A DNA stretch of 34,105 bases from Pseudomonas sp. MMS21 TM103 (GCF_022132145.1 NZ_JAJISP010000011.1:1-34105); one strand, 5' to 3'. Positions 15,300 through 22,875 are shown, counted from the first letter of the stretch. Translations and numbers: made by a program. The notes: generated from the sequence alone by a model not told the origin.

Positions 15300-16361
15300 T
15301 CAGATGCGCTTGAACAGCGCGGAACGCTGGCCATCGCCGGCTCCATCGGCCGCGGTGAGGAAGCGCTCCATGAAGATGTCGCGCTCGAACAGGCGGCCCT
15401 GCATCAGGGTGCTGATGGCCGCGTCGATCATCGGTGGCGGCCCGCACAGGTAGGCCTTGTGGCCGCTGAAACGGCCATCGAAATGGGCCTTGGCGGCGTC
15501 ATGCACGAAGCCCTTGAAGCCTTGCCAGGACGGGTCGTCATTGGCCTGGCTGAGCGCCGGCACATAGGTGAAATTGCCGTGTTCGCGGGCCAGGCCCTCG
15601 AACAGCTCGCGGTTGTAGAGCTCGGCGACGTTGCGCGCGCCCTGGAACAGGGTGATCTGGCGGCTGTCGCCCTGTTCGAGCAGGTCGAGGATCATCGACT
15701 GCGGGCTGGACAAGCCCGAGCCACCGGCCATGAAGATCAGATCGCCCGGCTGCGAGGCGCGCACGAAGAACTGCCCGTAGGGGCCGGACAGGTGCAGCTG
15801 ATCGCCGACCTTGAGCTGCTGGTGGATATAGCTGGTGGCGGCGCCACCCTCGACCAGGCGTACATGCAATTCCACCTCGCTGGCCTGGCCCGAGGGGTTG
15901 GCCAGGGAGAACGCCCGACAGCCGTCGATGCCCGGCAGGTCGAGGTTGACGTACTGCCCGGACTGGAACGCCATCGGCCGATCCAGCTTCAGGTGCACAC
16001 CCTTGATGGTCGGCGACAGTTCGACGATGGCACTGACCGTGGCGCGGAAATCCGCCACCGGATGGCCAAGAAAATCGGGGTCGACGTCGATGTCGGCCTC
16101 GATGGTCACGTCGCTCTGCACGGTGGCGCAGCAGGCCAGCACCTTGCCCTCTTCGCGTTCTATGTCCATCAGAGCAAAGGGCGAAGCCGCACCGACCTCG
16201 ACGTCGCCTTCCAGCACCTGCACCTTGCAGGTGGCACAGGTGCCATGGCCGCAGGCGAAGGGCAGCCACACCCCTTGGCGCAAGGCGGCCTGGAGAATGG
16301 TCTGGCCCTCCTCCACTTCAATCACTTCGCCGGTCGGCTCGATGGTGACGTTGTAACTCAT
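15300..16361 (-). CDS. dmpP: Phenol hydroxylase reductase component P5
   Basis: 353 residues, the length of known DmpP. It passes electrons from NADH through FAD and a [2Fe-2S] cluster to the di-iron oxygenase. The N-terminal ferredoxin domain has Cys37, Cys42 and Cys45 in ACGHGTCATC plus Cys77 in KVLACCATV. The FAD-binding RAFSLANP (Arg-x-x-Ser type) and NAD-binding FMAGGSGLSSPQSM follow, then the C-terminal YLCGPPPMIDAAI. The start at 16361 (MSYNVTIEP) was chosen over the GTG at 16370 because of GAGG spacing. The 10-base gap to dmpO suggests coupled expression. Confidence 0.96.
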   Translation of the reverse strand: MSYNVTIEPTGEVIEVEEGQTILQAALRQGVWLPFACGHGTCATCKVQVLEGDVEVGAASPFALMDIEREEGKVLACCATVQSDVTIEADIDVDPDFLGHPVADFRATVSAIVELSPTIKGVHLKLDRPMAFQSGQYVNLDLPGIDGCRAFSLANPSGQASEVELHVRLVEGGAATSYIHQQLKVGDQLHLSGPYGQFFVRASQPGDLIFMAGGSGLSSPQSMILDLLEQGDSRQITLFQGARNVAELYNRELFEGLAREHGNFTYVPALSQANDDPSWQGFKGFVHDAAKAHFDGRFSGHKAYLCGPPPMIDAAISTLMQGRLFERDIFMERFLTAADGAGDGQRSALFKRI

Positions 16362-16371
16362 GGTGCTCACC

Positions 16372-16731
16372 TCAGCTCGCGGAGTTGCCCATGCCGTTCA
16401 GGCCGGGGGTTTGCAGACGCAGCATGTCCTTGTGGCGCAGGCCATTGGCGTCCAGGCTGGCGGCGAAATCCGGAGCCCAGGGCTCGTCGTTGAGCAGCCA
16501 GACGCTGGCGCTGAAATCGACCTTGGCGGTGTCCGGATGCGCGGCCATGGCCACACGCAGCACCTGCTCGCACAACTCGCTGAAGCCCATGGCCGGGCTT
16601 ACCGCCAGGGCAAACGGCGAGCAGAACATCAGGTGGCGATCCCAGCCCACGTACAGCAGGCGATTGCCGTGGAAGTTCGCTTCGAGGTCGAGCGGGGGAA
16701 ATTCATAAGGCCCGATGGAATTGACGGTCAT
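16372..16731 (-). CDS. dmpO: Phenol hydroxylase oxygenase gamma subunit P4
   Basis: 119 residues, start MTVNSIGPYEFPPLDLEANF. The small subunit of the (alpha-beta-gamma)2 oxygenase of multicomponent phenol hydroxylases, with no metal ligands of its own. Family features are NRLLYVGWDRHLMFCSPFA and the WLLNDEPWAPDF segment. It lies 62 bases downstream of dmpN, the longest gap in the operon, which contains a perfect 9-bp hairpin; the Shine-Dalgarno is AAGAGGAA. A longer open frame through dmpN in another phase is a shadow. Confidence 0.93.
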   Translation of the reverse strand: MTVNSIGPYEFPPLDLEANFHGNRLLYVGWDRHLMFCSPFALAVSPAMGFSELCEQVLRVAMAAHPDTAKVDFSASVWLLNDEPWAPDFAASLDANGLRHKDMLRLQTPGLNGMGNSAS

Positions 16732-16765
16732 GAAGAGGTTCCTCTTGTTTTTGTATGGGAAGGAT

Positions 16766-16786
16766 CGGGACGGCGCTGCCGTCCCG
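16766..16786 (-). repeat. Perfect hairpin in the dmpN-dmpO gap
   Basis: The reverse strand reads CGGGACGGC, loop AGC, GCCGTCCCG: a 9-bp GC-rich stem just after the dmpN stop and 35 bases before the dmpO start. There is no T run, so it fits an mRNA-stabilising or processing hairpin that would protect the 3' end of dmpKLMN transcripts rather than a terminator. Confidence 0.5.
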
Positions 16787-16793
16787 CCCCGGC

Positions 16794-18332
16794 TCAACTC
16801 GCCTTGGGCAGCGGGGCGACGGCCGGATTCAAGCCCTTCCACTGCAGCCAGCGCTGATGCTCGGGCGAGCCGAGGTACTCGAAGTTGTCCTCGCCGATGT
16901 TGATGTTGTAGTAGTCGCGCACCACCGACTCGACGTCGCTGCCGCCACAGTTGCCCTGGTAGATCTGGTGCACCGGCAGCCAGGCCTGGACATACTTTTC
17001 CGGCTGGTTCTTGAAGATGTCGCAGCAGCCATCCGAGCAGAAGTGATAACGCTCGCCCTCGTGCACATGACTGCGATGGCTGAGCTGGGTAGCGTCGTCC
17101 GGCTCGGTGAAGATGGTCGGGATCTGGCACACCTGGCACAGCTGCGGCAGGGTGTTGTTGTAGAAGCGCTCGCCCTTTTCCTGCTGCTCGCGCCAGAAGG
17201 TGAAGCGCTCGCGGTAGTACTGGTCGAAGGTGTTCGGGTACTTGGCCGACAGCCAGTCCATCTCCTCCTCGTTGGGCATCCAAGTGTGGAAGTTGGTGGC
17301 CTGGCTGTACTGGTAGAAGGTCGCCCAGGCCTGGTGGGAGACGTGCTCCTTGCCGATGGTCGACTGCTCGACGTACTTCGGCGCCCGGATTCCGTAGCGC
17401 TCCAGGTCCTTGAACAGCGCGCCGCCGGCCTCCTCGAAGTAGACCTCCCAGGCTTCGGCCCAGGACATCACTTTGTTCGGCAGCATGTAGTCCATCATCA
17501 TCCCGACCAGCGTCAGCAGGCGGTTGCCACGCCAGAACCACTTGTCGATCCAGCCCTGGATGATCGGCACGTTGTCCTCGTGCTGCTCGAGCATGAACTT
17601 GATCACTTCCAGGCCCAGGGTCATGTGCCGCGCCTCGTCGGACTGCGCCGAGAAGCCGAAGGTGACGGTGGCCATGTCGCCGTTGTAGGCCGCGCCGGAC
17701 ATGAAGGGCACGAACAGCAGGTTGGTCAGCACGTACTCGAAGGAGAACGAGATGGCGGTGAGGAACTCGAACGGTCCGGCCGTGCGCGCGTCGTCGAAGA
17801 ACGACTTGGGCACCGAGAGGAACCACACTCGGTCGTGCATGTGGGCGAAGTCATGCAGGCCGTTGAAGTGCTTGTTGTAGTGGCTCATCGCGTGAACCTG
17901 GGTCTGCACGTGGCGCAGCTCGTCGATTGCCTGCATCTGGCAGGCGACTCGCGCACCGGCACCGCTGAACTGCCGGCCGACCCGGGCGAAGCCCTGGAAC
18001 GCCTGGTACTCGCAGGGGCTGATGCCACCGAGGAACAGCTTCAGCGCATTGACGTAGCGCGCATCGGAGATGGTCTGCTGGCCGTTGTTCTGGGCGAAGG
18101 CGTCGAGAATAGCGTAGAGCTTCTTCTCTTTTTCGGCCTGGTACTTCCAGTAGGAATCCATGGTCAGACGGAAGGGGTCTTCCCACTTGTCCCAGTCGGT
18201 GATCTTGATGCCCTCGAAATCCTCGTGGGGAAAGATGTCCTTCTTGTCCTGGTAGCTGGGCTCCCAGTCGAGGTCGCGGGTCAGGTAGCGGTACTTGTCT
18301 TTGAGGCCGAGTTTTTTCTTGTTGGCGGTCAT
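16794..18332 (-). CDS. dmpN: Phenol hydroxylase oxygenase alpha subunit P3 (di-iron)
   Basis: 512 residues from ATG 18332 (MTANKKKLGLKDKYRYLTRD), preceded by AGGAG. The catalytic subunit, which hydroxylates phenol to catechol at a carboxylate-bridged di-iron centre. Ligands fit Glu108 (SPCEYQAF), Glu138 and His141 (AIDELRHVQTQ), Glu199 (FSFEYV), and Glu233 and His236 (QSDEARHM), the two E-x-x-H motifs of bacterial multicomponent monooxygenases. The C-terminal third carries Cys pairs (LCQVCQ, CSDGCC) that match a YHS-like zinc-binding region of this family. A frame extension to 18386 overlaps dmpM and is rejected. Confidence 0.97.
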   Translation of the reverse strand: MTANKKKLGLKDKYRYLTRDLDWEPSYQDKKDIFPHEDFEGIKITDWDKWEDPFRLTMDSYWKYQAEKEKKLYAILDAFAQNNGQQTISDARYVNALKLFLGGISPCEYQAFQGFARVGRQFSGAGARVACQMQAIDELRHVQTQVHAMSHYNKHFNGLHDFAHMHDRVWFLSVPKSFFDDARTAGPFEFLTAISFSFEYVLTNLLFVPFMSGAAYNGDMATVTFGFSAQSDEARHMTLGLEVIKFMLEQHEDNVPIIQGWIDKWFWRGNRLLTLVGMMMDYMLPNKVMSWAEAWEVYFEEAGGALFKDLERYGIRAPKYVEQSTIGKEHVSHQAWATFYQYSQATNFHTWMPNEEEMDWLSAKYPNTFDQYYRERFTFWREQQEKGERFYNNTLPQLCQVCQIPTIFTEPDDATQLSHRSHVHEGERYHFCSDGCCDIFKNQPEKYVQAWLPVHQIYQGNCGGSDVESVVRDYYNINIGEDNFEYLGSPEHQRWLQWKGLNPAVAPLPKAS

Positions 18333-18345
18333 GGCTTGGCTCCTA

Positions 18346-18615
18346 CTAATTTTTCCACTCGAGAACGAAGGCGTCGTCGTCTTCATCGACGTTGCCGCCG
18401 ATGGTGATCACGTCCAGCAGCATTTCCTGCACGTCCCAGGCGCGGCCGAGCCGCTCTTCCATGGTGTCGCGACGGATCTCCAGACGGCCTTCGGCCTCGA
18501 TGCGAATCATTGCCGGCTGGTGCTGGACCACTGCATGAGGGTTGTCATGGGTGATGCCATCCACCAGGTAGCGGGCGTTGTCGTTGTCCTGCAGGACGAG
18601 GTAAACGAGCGACAT
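18346..18615 (-). CDS. dmpM: Phenol hydroxylase regulatory (effector) protein P2
   Basis: 89 residues, start MSLVYLVLQDNDNARYLVDG. The cofactor-free effector, related to MmoB and TmoD, which binds the oxygenase near the di-iron site and is required for efficient turnover. The protein includes AMIRIEAEGRLEIRRDTMEE and LDVITIGGNVDEDDDAF, both typical. It begins 11 bases after dmpL and ends 13 bases before dmpN, so all the oxygenase components are tightly packed. Confidence 0.95.
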   Translation of the reverse strand: MSLVYLVLQDNDNARYLVDGITHDNPHAVVQHQPAMIRIEAEGRLEIRRDTMEERLGRAWDVQEMLLDVITIGGNVDEDDDAFVLEWKN

Positions 18616-18626
18616 GGTCTGAATCC

Positions 18627-19616
18627 TTATCGAATGTTCAGGCCGAGCTTTTTCAGCCGGGCGAGGAAGTCCTGATGCACGCTGGCGAATGCGTCGCCGC
18701 CAGCGCTGATCTCGGCCAGCGGTGCCTGGGCCTCGAGGGCACGGGCCAGCCAGTACTCGATCCAGGCTTCGATCTGCAGGCGATTGCTCTCGCTCTCGGC
18801 GGCCACGGTCTTGACCATGGCATCGACCCAGCGGCTGCTCTCGGCGTACCACTGGCGCATGAACTCGGTGAGCATGCCGACGTCGCCGGCGCCTTCGGCA
18901 CTGAGGGTCTCGTCGAACTTCTGGTAGATCAGCGGGAACAGCAGGCCGTCGCTGACCAGGTTCTGCGCGAGGGTCAGCTCGAACCAGTCCTTGACCACGA
19001 AGCTGTCCTCGACGTAGCGGCGCAGGCCCTGCCAGACCGGGTCGTCCAGCCACAGCTGCTTGCCCTGCTCGAGCGCCGCGGTACCGCCGCCGTCGAGCAA
19101 CAGACCGATGCGCGACAGGTACTGGGCGATGCCCAAACGATCCATGGCGGTGTAGATGTGCATCTGCACCACGGTGGTTGCGCAACCATCGGCGGCGATG
19201 CCGCTGTTATTAGTGTTGGCACCCAGCTCGGCGTGGCGCAGCGGCACCAGCGCACGGAGGATGCGCGCGCGCTGTTCGTCGCTCAGGCGCGCCAGCAGGT
19301 CGCGCTTCTCGCAGAAGGCGTACTCGTGCTCGGTGGTTTCCTGCATGCGCGCCCGGGTCTGCACGTAGGTGCCGTAGTAGTACTGGCGCGGATCGCTGAC
19401 CGCATACCAGTCGCGCATCACCAGGCAGGTGCGGGTGACATCGTTGAGCAGCTTGTCCGGCTGCCACTGCGGGCGGTAATGGAAATTGATCGTGGCGGCG
19501 ACGTCGTAGCTGGCCTCCTGATAGCGGCTGGCCGGCTTGTCGCCGAAGCGTCTGCGGATATGGCTGAAGGTCTGGCGGATCGGCTCCACCGTGTTCGTCT
19601 TGATCTCTATGCTCAT
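18627..19616 (-). CDS. dmpL: Phenol hydroxylase oxygenase beta subunit P1
   Basis: 329 residues, start MSIEIKTNTVEPIRQTFSHI. A ribonucleotide-reductase-like helical subunit that pairs with DmpN to form the oxygenase core. It lacks the full set of iron ligands and is structural. Typical blocks are YDVAATINFHYRPQW, VMRDWYAVSDPRQYYYGTYV, the long central AELGANTNNSGIAADGCATT, and the acidic region around GAGDVGMLTEFMRQWY. Length agrees with known DmpL. Some 47 bases separate it from dmpK. Confidence 0.96.
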   Translation of the reverse strand: MSIEIKTNTVEPIRQTFSHIRRRFGDKPASRYQEASYDVAATINFHYRPQWQPDKLLNDVTRTCLVMRDWYAVSDPRQYYYGTYVQTRARMQETTEHEYAFCEKRDLLARLSDEQRARILRALVPLRHAELGANTNNSGIAADGCATTVVQMHIYTAMDRLGIAQYLSRIGLLLDGGGTAALEQGKQLWLDDPVWQGLRRYVEDSFVVKDWFELTLAQNLVSDGLLFPLIYQKFDETLSAEGAGDVGMLTEFMRQWYAESSRWVDAMVKTVAAESESNRLQIEAWIEYWLARALEAQAPLAEISAGGDAFASVHQDFLARLKKLGLNIR

Positions 19617-19663
19617 CTCGACCGTACCTGTTGTTGTTGTGTGTGGCTGCCGTGGGCAGGCTT

Positions 19664-19933
19664 TCAGTCGCGCTTGCCCGGCATGCGGCTGCCGGCTTCA
19701 CCGAAGCGCCACTTGACCATGTCGTCGTCGACTGCCTGGGCCATTGCCTGGTCCATCACCACCACGCGGTTGTGCTGGCAGAACTGGGTGAACGCGGCTT
19801 GTGGCAGCACCAGCTCGACGAACAGGTCCGGGTAGCCGATGGCGAAATCGAACTCGACGAAGCGGGCATCTGGCTCGCTACGTACCCGGATGTATCGCGG
19901 CAGGTCTTCAAAACGAGGTTCAAGCGTGTTCAT
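19664..19933 (-). CDS. dmpK: Phenol hydroxylase assembly protein P0
   Basis: 89 residues, start MNTLEPRFEDLPRYIRVRSE. Needed in vivo for making active phenol hydroxylase, thought to help load iron into the oxygenase, but not for catalysis. The protein contains RFVEFDFAIGYPDLFVELVL and ends in MVKWRFGEAGSRMPGKRD. The first gene of the operon: AAGGGAGA (reverse strand, 19944-19951) lies 10 bases upstream and the predicted sigma54 start site about 29 bases upstream. Confidence 0.95.
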   Translation of the reverse strand: MNTLEPRFEDLPRYIRVRSEPDARFVEFDFAIGYPDLFVELVLPQAAFTQFCQHNRVVVMDQAMAQAVDDDMVKWRFGEAGSRMPGKRD

Positions 19934-19973
19934 GTTCGGGCCATCTCCCTTGGTGGCGGGTGACAGGCCTAAC

Positions 19974-19989
19974 GCAACGCCTGTGCCAA
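19974..19989 (-). promoter_or_regulatory. Sigma54 promoter (Po-like) of the phenol operon
   Basis: The reverse strand reads TTGGCACAGGCGTTGC, with GG (-24) and GC (-12) correctly spaced 10 bases apart in the TGGCAC-N5-TTGC consensus. Transcription should begin near 19962, about 29 bases before dmpK. The same 15-base core, TGGCACAGGCGTTGC, recurs at 22991-23005. Confidence 0.9.
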
Positions 19990-20006
19990 TGCTCGAAAAA
20001 AACTTT

Positions 20007-20019
20007 CAAACGATTGATT
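20007..20019 (-). promoter_or_regulatory. IHF binding site
   Basis: The reverse strand AATCAATCGTTTG matches WATCAANNNNTTR at every position. It is centred about 51 bases upstream of the predicted start, between the promoter and the activator sites, where IHF bends Po/Pu-type promoters. Confidence 0.7.
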
Positions 20020-20041
20020 TATATAGACTTATATAAATCAA
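20014..20041. repeat. Perfect AT-rich palindrome in the control region
   Basis: TTGATTTATATA, a GACT spacer, then TATATAAATCAA: a perfect 12-bp inverted repeat that overlaps the IHF site. It could be an operator for an additional dimeric regulator, or an AT-rich UP-like/bendable element. Confidence 0.6.
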
Positions 20042-20054
20042 AAGACGGCAGGAG

Positions 20055-20099
20055 ACGCCCCGCAGGGCGCGGCGCGAGCAAGCCGAAAGGGCGTTTTTT
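20055..20099 (+). terminator. Terminator-like hairpin in the divergent region
   Basis: ACGCCC (20055-20060) can pair with GGGCGT (20089-20094), which runs into TTTTTT (20094-20099). Alternative inner stems exist (GCCC/GGGC and CGGC/GCCG). Read on the forward strand it resembles an intrinsic terminator. It would stop antisense readthrough toward dmpR. On the other strand it lies upstream of the promoter. Confidence 0.35.
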
Positions 20100-20113
20100 G
20101 ATGATTTGATCAA
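20098..20113. promoter_or_regulatory. DmpR upstream activator site, proximal
   Basis: TTGATGATTTGATCAA differs at two positions from the palindrome reported for XylR/DmpR-class activators (TTGANCAATTGATCAA). Its centre lies about 143 bases upstream of the predicted start, the usual distance. Confidence 0.7.
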
Positions 20114-20128
20114 ATGCCCTAGGCCGGC

Positions 20129-20144
20129 TTGAGCAAATGCTCAG
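20129..20144. promoter_or_regulatory. DmpR upstream activator site, distal
   Basis: TTGAGCAAATGCTCAG, three mismatches from the same consensus. Its centre is 31 bp (three helical turns) beyond the proximal site. A weaker third candidate, TTCATCAATTGGTTGA, lies at 20188-20203. Confidence 0.65.
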
Positions 20145-20428
20145 CCGCCTGGATGGGGTGGGTGTGTGAGGGGCTGGCGGCGCTAATTTCATCAATTGGT
20201 TGACTTCCCCCCGCGCAAGGATCTGGATATGGTGACTGCCGAGTCGAGCCACGAGGCGTTGCCCCCAGACCTCGGCCGCCAACCACCCTAGGCCCTTCCA
20301 TTGACGGAAAATGCAGGAACGCAGGTTACGAGCAGGCAACTTCAGCCCTCTTCAGCGGCTGAATGGAAAGCTGTTAGCCGGTTCAAGGTGGTTATCCCCT
20401 TACAAAAACAATCAGGGGCCCTATTGCC
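20145..20428. other. Leader/promoter region of dmpR
   Basis: No gene. The dmpR promoter must lie here. The best sigma70-like candidate is TTGACG at 20301-20306, but no good -10 follows at standard spacing. AGGGG at 20414-20418 is the dmpR ribosome binding site. Confidence 0.4.
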
Positions 20429-22114
20429 ATGGCAATCAGCTACAAGCCACAACTGCAACATTCGGACTTTCAGGATCTGAGCAAACAGATCCGTTTTCTA
20501 AGCATGGAAGGCAAGATCTGGTTCGGCGAACAGCGCATGTTGCTTATGCAGGTTTCCGCCATGGGCAGTTTTCGCCGCGAGCTGGTGAGCATCCTCGGCA
20601 TTGAACGGGCCAAGGGTTTCTTCCTGCGCCTGGGCTATCAGTCCGGCCTGAAGGACGCCGAACTGGCGCGCAAGCTGCGCCCGAACTGCAGCGAACTGGA
20701 CATCTTCCTCGCCGGCCCGCAGCTGCACTCACTCAAGGGTCTGGTCAAGGCGGTCCCCACCGAGCTGGATATCGACATCGAGGCCGGGCGCTTTTATGTC
20801 GAGGTGGAATGGATCGACTCCTTCGAGGTGGAGATCTGCCAGAGCGAACTGGGGCCGATGGCCGACCCGGTATGCTGGACCCTGCTCGGCTATGCCTGCA
20901 GCTACTCCTCCTCGTTCATGGGTCGCGAGGTGATCTTCAAGGAGGTCACCTGCCGCGGCCGTGGCGACGACAAATGCCGGATCGTCGGCAAGCTGGCCGA
21001 GGAATGGGACGACGCCGAGGCGTTCAAGCAGTATTTCAAGAGCGACCCGATCATCGAGGAGCTGTACGAACTGCAGTCGCAACTGGCCTCCCTGCGCACT
21101 AGCCTGCAGCGCCAGGAAGGCCAGTACTACGGCATCGGCCAGTCCCTGGCCTACACCAAGGTCTGCCAGATGATCGACAAGGCCGCCCAGGGTAAGGTCT
21201 CGGTGCTGTTGCTCGGCGAAAGCGGTGTGGGCAAGGAGGTGATTGCGCGCAGCGTGCACCTGCGTAGCGCCCGCGCCGAACAACCGTTCGTTGCGGTCAA
21301 CTGCGCCGCCATTCCACCGGACCTGATCGAAGCCGAGCTGTTCGGCGTGGAGAAGGGCGCCTTCACCGGCGCGCTGCAGTCGCGCATGGGCCGTTTCGAG
21401 CGGGCCAATCAGGGCACCATCTTTCTCGACGAAGTGGTCGAACTGAGCCCGCGCGCCCAGGCCACCCTGCTGCGTGTGTTGCAGGAAGGCGAGCTGGAGC
21501 GGGTCGGCGACAACCGCACGCGCAAGGTCGACGTGCGGGTGATCGCCGCCACCAACGAAAGCCTCGGCGAGGCGGTGAAGACGGGCAAGTTCCGCGCCGA
21601 CCTGTACTACCGGCTCAACGTGTTCCCGGTGAGCATCCCGCCCTTGCGCGAACGCCTGGAGGATATCCCGCTGCTGGCCGAGCATTTCCTCAAGCGCTTC
21701 CACAGCGAATACAACAAGAAGACCCTGGGCCTTTCCGACCTGGCCATGGAGGCCTGCATGCACTATCCCTGGCCGGGCAATATCCGCGAACTGGAGAACG
21801 TCATCGAGCGCGGCATCATCCTCACCGAGAGCAACGAGAGCATCAGCCTCGAGGCCCTGTTCCCGCAGTTGCAGCTGGAAGAGTTGCTGGAAAGCCGGCT
21901 CTCCAATGAAGGCACCTTGCTAGAGCCGGCGGCCGAACAGGACTGGATCGATCAGGCCCTGGGTTCGGGACTGAGCCTGGACGCCATCGAAGAACAGTTG
22001 ATGCGCGAAGCCATGCAGCGGGCAGGCAACAACGTCTCCGGCGCGGCGCGCCTCCTCGGCCTGACGCGCCCGGCCCTGGCCTACCGGCTGAAGAAGATCG
22101 GCATCGAGGCCTGA
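20429..22114 (+). CDS. dmpR: Phenol-responsive sigma54-dependent activator
   Basis: 561 residues. An NtrC-class regulator of the DmpR/MopR/XylR group. Residues 1-210 are the aromatic-sensing domain (XylR_N plus V4R). His100 and Trp128 occupy the phenol-contact positions known from MopR, and Cys149, Glu172, Cys175 and Cys183 match its zinc ligands. After a short linker comes the AAA+ domain: Walker A GESGVGKE (263-270), sigma54-contacting GAFTGA (310-315), Walker B region TIFLDEVVELSP, and the arginine-finger region RFRADLYYRLNVF. A Fis-type HTH (NNVSGAARLLGLTRPALAYR) ends the protein. The full sensor argues for response to phenols. It is transcribed divergently from dmpK, and its 3' end overlaps the next gene by 34 bases. 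Confidence 0.96.
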   Translation: MAISYKPQLQHSDFQDLSKQIRFLSMEGKIWFGEQRMLLMQVSAMGSFRRELVSILGIERAKGFFLRLGYQSGLKDAELARKLRPNCSELDIFLAGPQLHSLKGLVKAVPTELDIDIEAGRFYVEVEWIDSFEVEICQSELGPMADPVCWTLLGYACSYSSSFMGREVIFKEVTCRGRGDDKCRIVGKLAEEWDDAEAFKQYFKSDPIIEELYELQSQLASLRTSLQRQEGQYYGIGQSLAYTKVCQMIDKAAQGKVSVLLLGESGVGKEVIARSVHLRSARAEQPFVAVNCAAIPPDLIEAELFGVEKGAFTGALQSRMGRFERANQGTIFLDEVVELSPRAQATLLRVLQEGELERVGDNRTRKVDVRVIAATNESLGEAVKTGKFRADLYYRLNVFPVSIPPLRERLEDIPLLAEHFLKRFHSEYNKKTLGLSDLAMEACMHYPWPGNIRELENVIERGIILTESNESISLEALFPQLQLEELLESRLSNEGTLLEPAAEQDWIDQALGSGLSLDAIEEQLMREAMQRAGNNVSGAARLLGLTRPALAYRLKKIGIEA

Positions 22115-22581
22115 CAGGTCCGCAGCAGCTGCGGTTTGGCCCACACCAGCAGCCTGGGCAACAGGCGCCAGACCAAGCCCAGCGCCACCAAGGGCCGAGC
22201 CAGCAGGCCGCGCACCTGGTCACTGCGCGGGCAGCCGTAGCGACACCAGGTGCAGAAATGCTCGCAGTTGTTGGTCAGCAGCCGATAGCGGTGCTCGCCG
22301 AGCCGCGAGCGGGCCCTGGCCACCACCTGTCCGTCTGCGAAACCAGGCAAGGGCCGATACTCGATCCACACTGGCCGGTTCGCCGCGAACTGCTCCAGCA
22401 ACACCTCTTCCACCGGCCCTGCCTGCAGCGATTCACACAACCCTGCGTAATGCACCACCCGGCCGTTGCCGACATAGATGCCGTGATGGCAATAGCCATG
22501 GCGCGGCGTGACCAGGTGTGCGCCCAGAGGCGGCTCGACGTCTGCGTCGATATCCCAGAGCACCTGTCGTGCCCCTTGCAT
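22081..22581 (-). CDS. LRAT/NC-domain (NlpC/P60-fold) protein
   Basis: 166 residues. The LRAT family signature is present: a His-containing segment HHGIYVGNGRVVHYAG and the nucleophilic Cys in NNCEHFCTWCRYG. The family uses thiol chemistry for acyl transfer or hydrolysis of lipids; bacterial members are mostly uncharacterised. The C-terminus (LLARPLVALGLVWRLLPRLL) is hydrophobic and basic and may be a membrane anchor. The start is unsure: ATG 22581 has no Shine-Dalgarno, while GTG 22563 follows AGGGG by a good distance. It converges on dmpR and overlaps its end by 34 bases, so the two could interfere by antisense transcription. Confidence 0.8.
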   Translation of the reverse strand: MQGARQVLWDIDADVEPPLGAHLVTPRHGYCHHGIYVGNGRVVHYAGLCESLQAGPVEEVLLEQFAANRPVWIEYRPLPGFADGQVVARARSRLGEHRYRLLTNNCEHFCTWCRYGCPRSDQVRGLLARPLVALGLVWRLLPRLLVWAKPQLLRTCQASMPIFFSR

Positions 22582-22846
22582 CGCGCGTGTCAGGGAAATC
22601 GGGGGGGGGTCTGCTCATGGCCGGCTCCAACCTGCAAAGCCCTTGGCTGGCCAAGGGCTTCAGCTGCGTTGCCAAGCTCGTTGCATCAACCGCGCCAGCA
22701 GCGGCAAATCGCCGAGCTAGGCAGGCTGAAGCCGGCAGGCCCTGCTCAATGCCGAGGCGCCACCGCGCAAATGCTCAAGAAAACGCCCACCGAGCGGGCA
22801 TCCTCCGGCGCGGCCAATGGCAGACCGGCGGGACTCTCGAGGCGGT
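22582..22846. other. Non-coding region between LRAT gene and envelope operon control sites
   Basis: No convincing gene. It holds a run of nine G (22601-22609) and a perfect 10-bp hairpin, AAGCCCTTGG/CCAAGGGCTT with loop CTGG, at 22637-22660. The hairpin may separate dmpR transcripts from the downstream operon. Confidence 0.4.
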
Positions 22847-22862
22847 TTTACCAAATGGATAA
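22847..22862. promoter_or_regulatory. Possible DmpR activator site, distal (envelope operon)
   Basis: TTTACCAAATGGATAA is a degenerate match (five mismatches) to TTGANCAATTGATCAA. It is listed because its centre is exactly 29 bp from the stronger site next to it, the spacing seen for paired XylR-type sites. Confidence 0.35.
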
Positions 22863-22875
22863 AGCCCCGAACGAT

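Noticed and set aside
16372..17826. 484-codon reverse frame that runs from dmpN into dmpO
   Set aside because: Only its last 119 codons are real (dmpO). The rest is an out-of-frame reading of dmpN, so it is not a fusion protein.
16755..18407. 550-codon forward open frame opposite dmpN
   Set aside because: A mirror of the conserved dmpN gene in GC-rich DNA. The translation is His/Val/Leu-rich with no family features, and dmpN has clear catalytic motifs.
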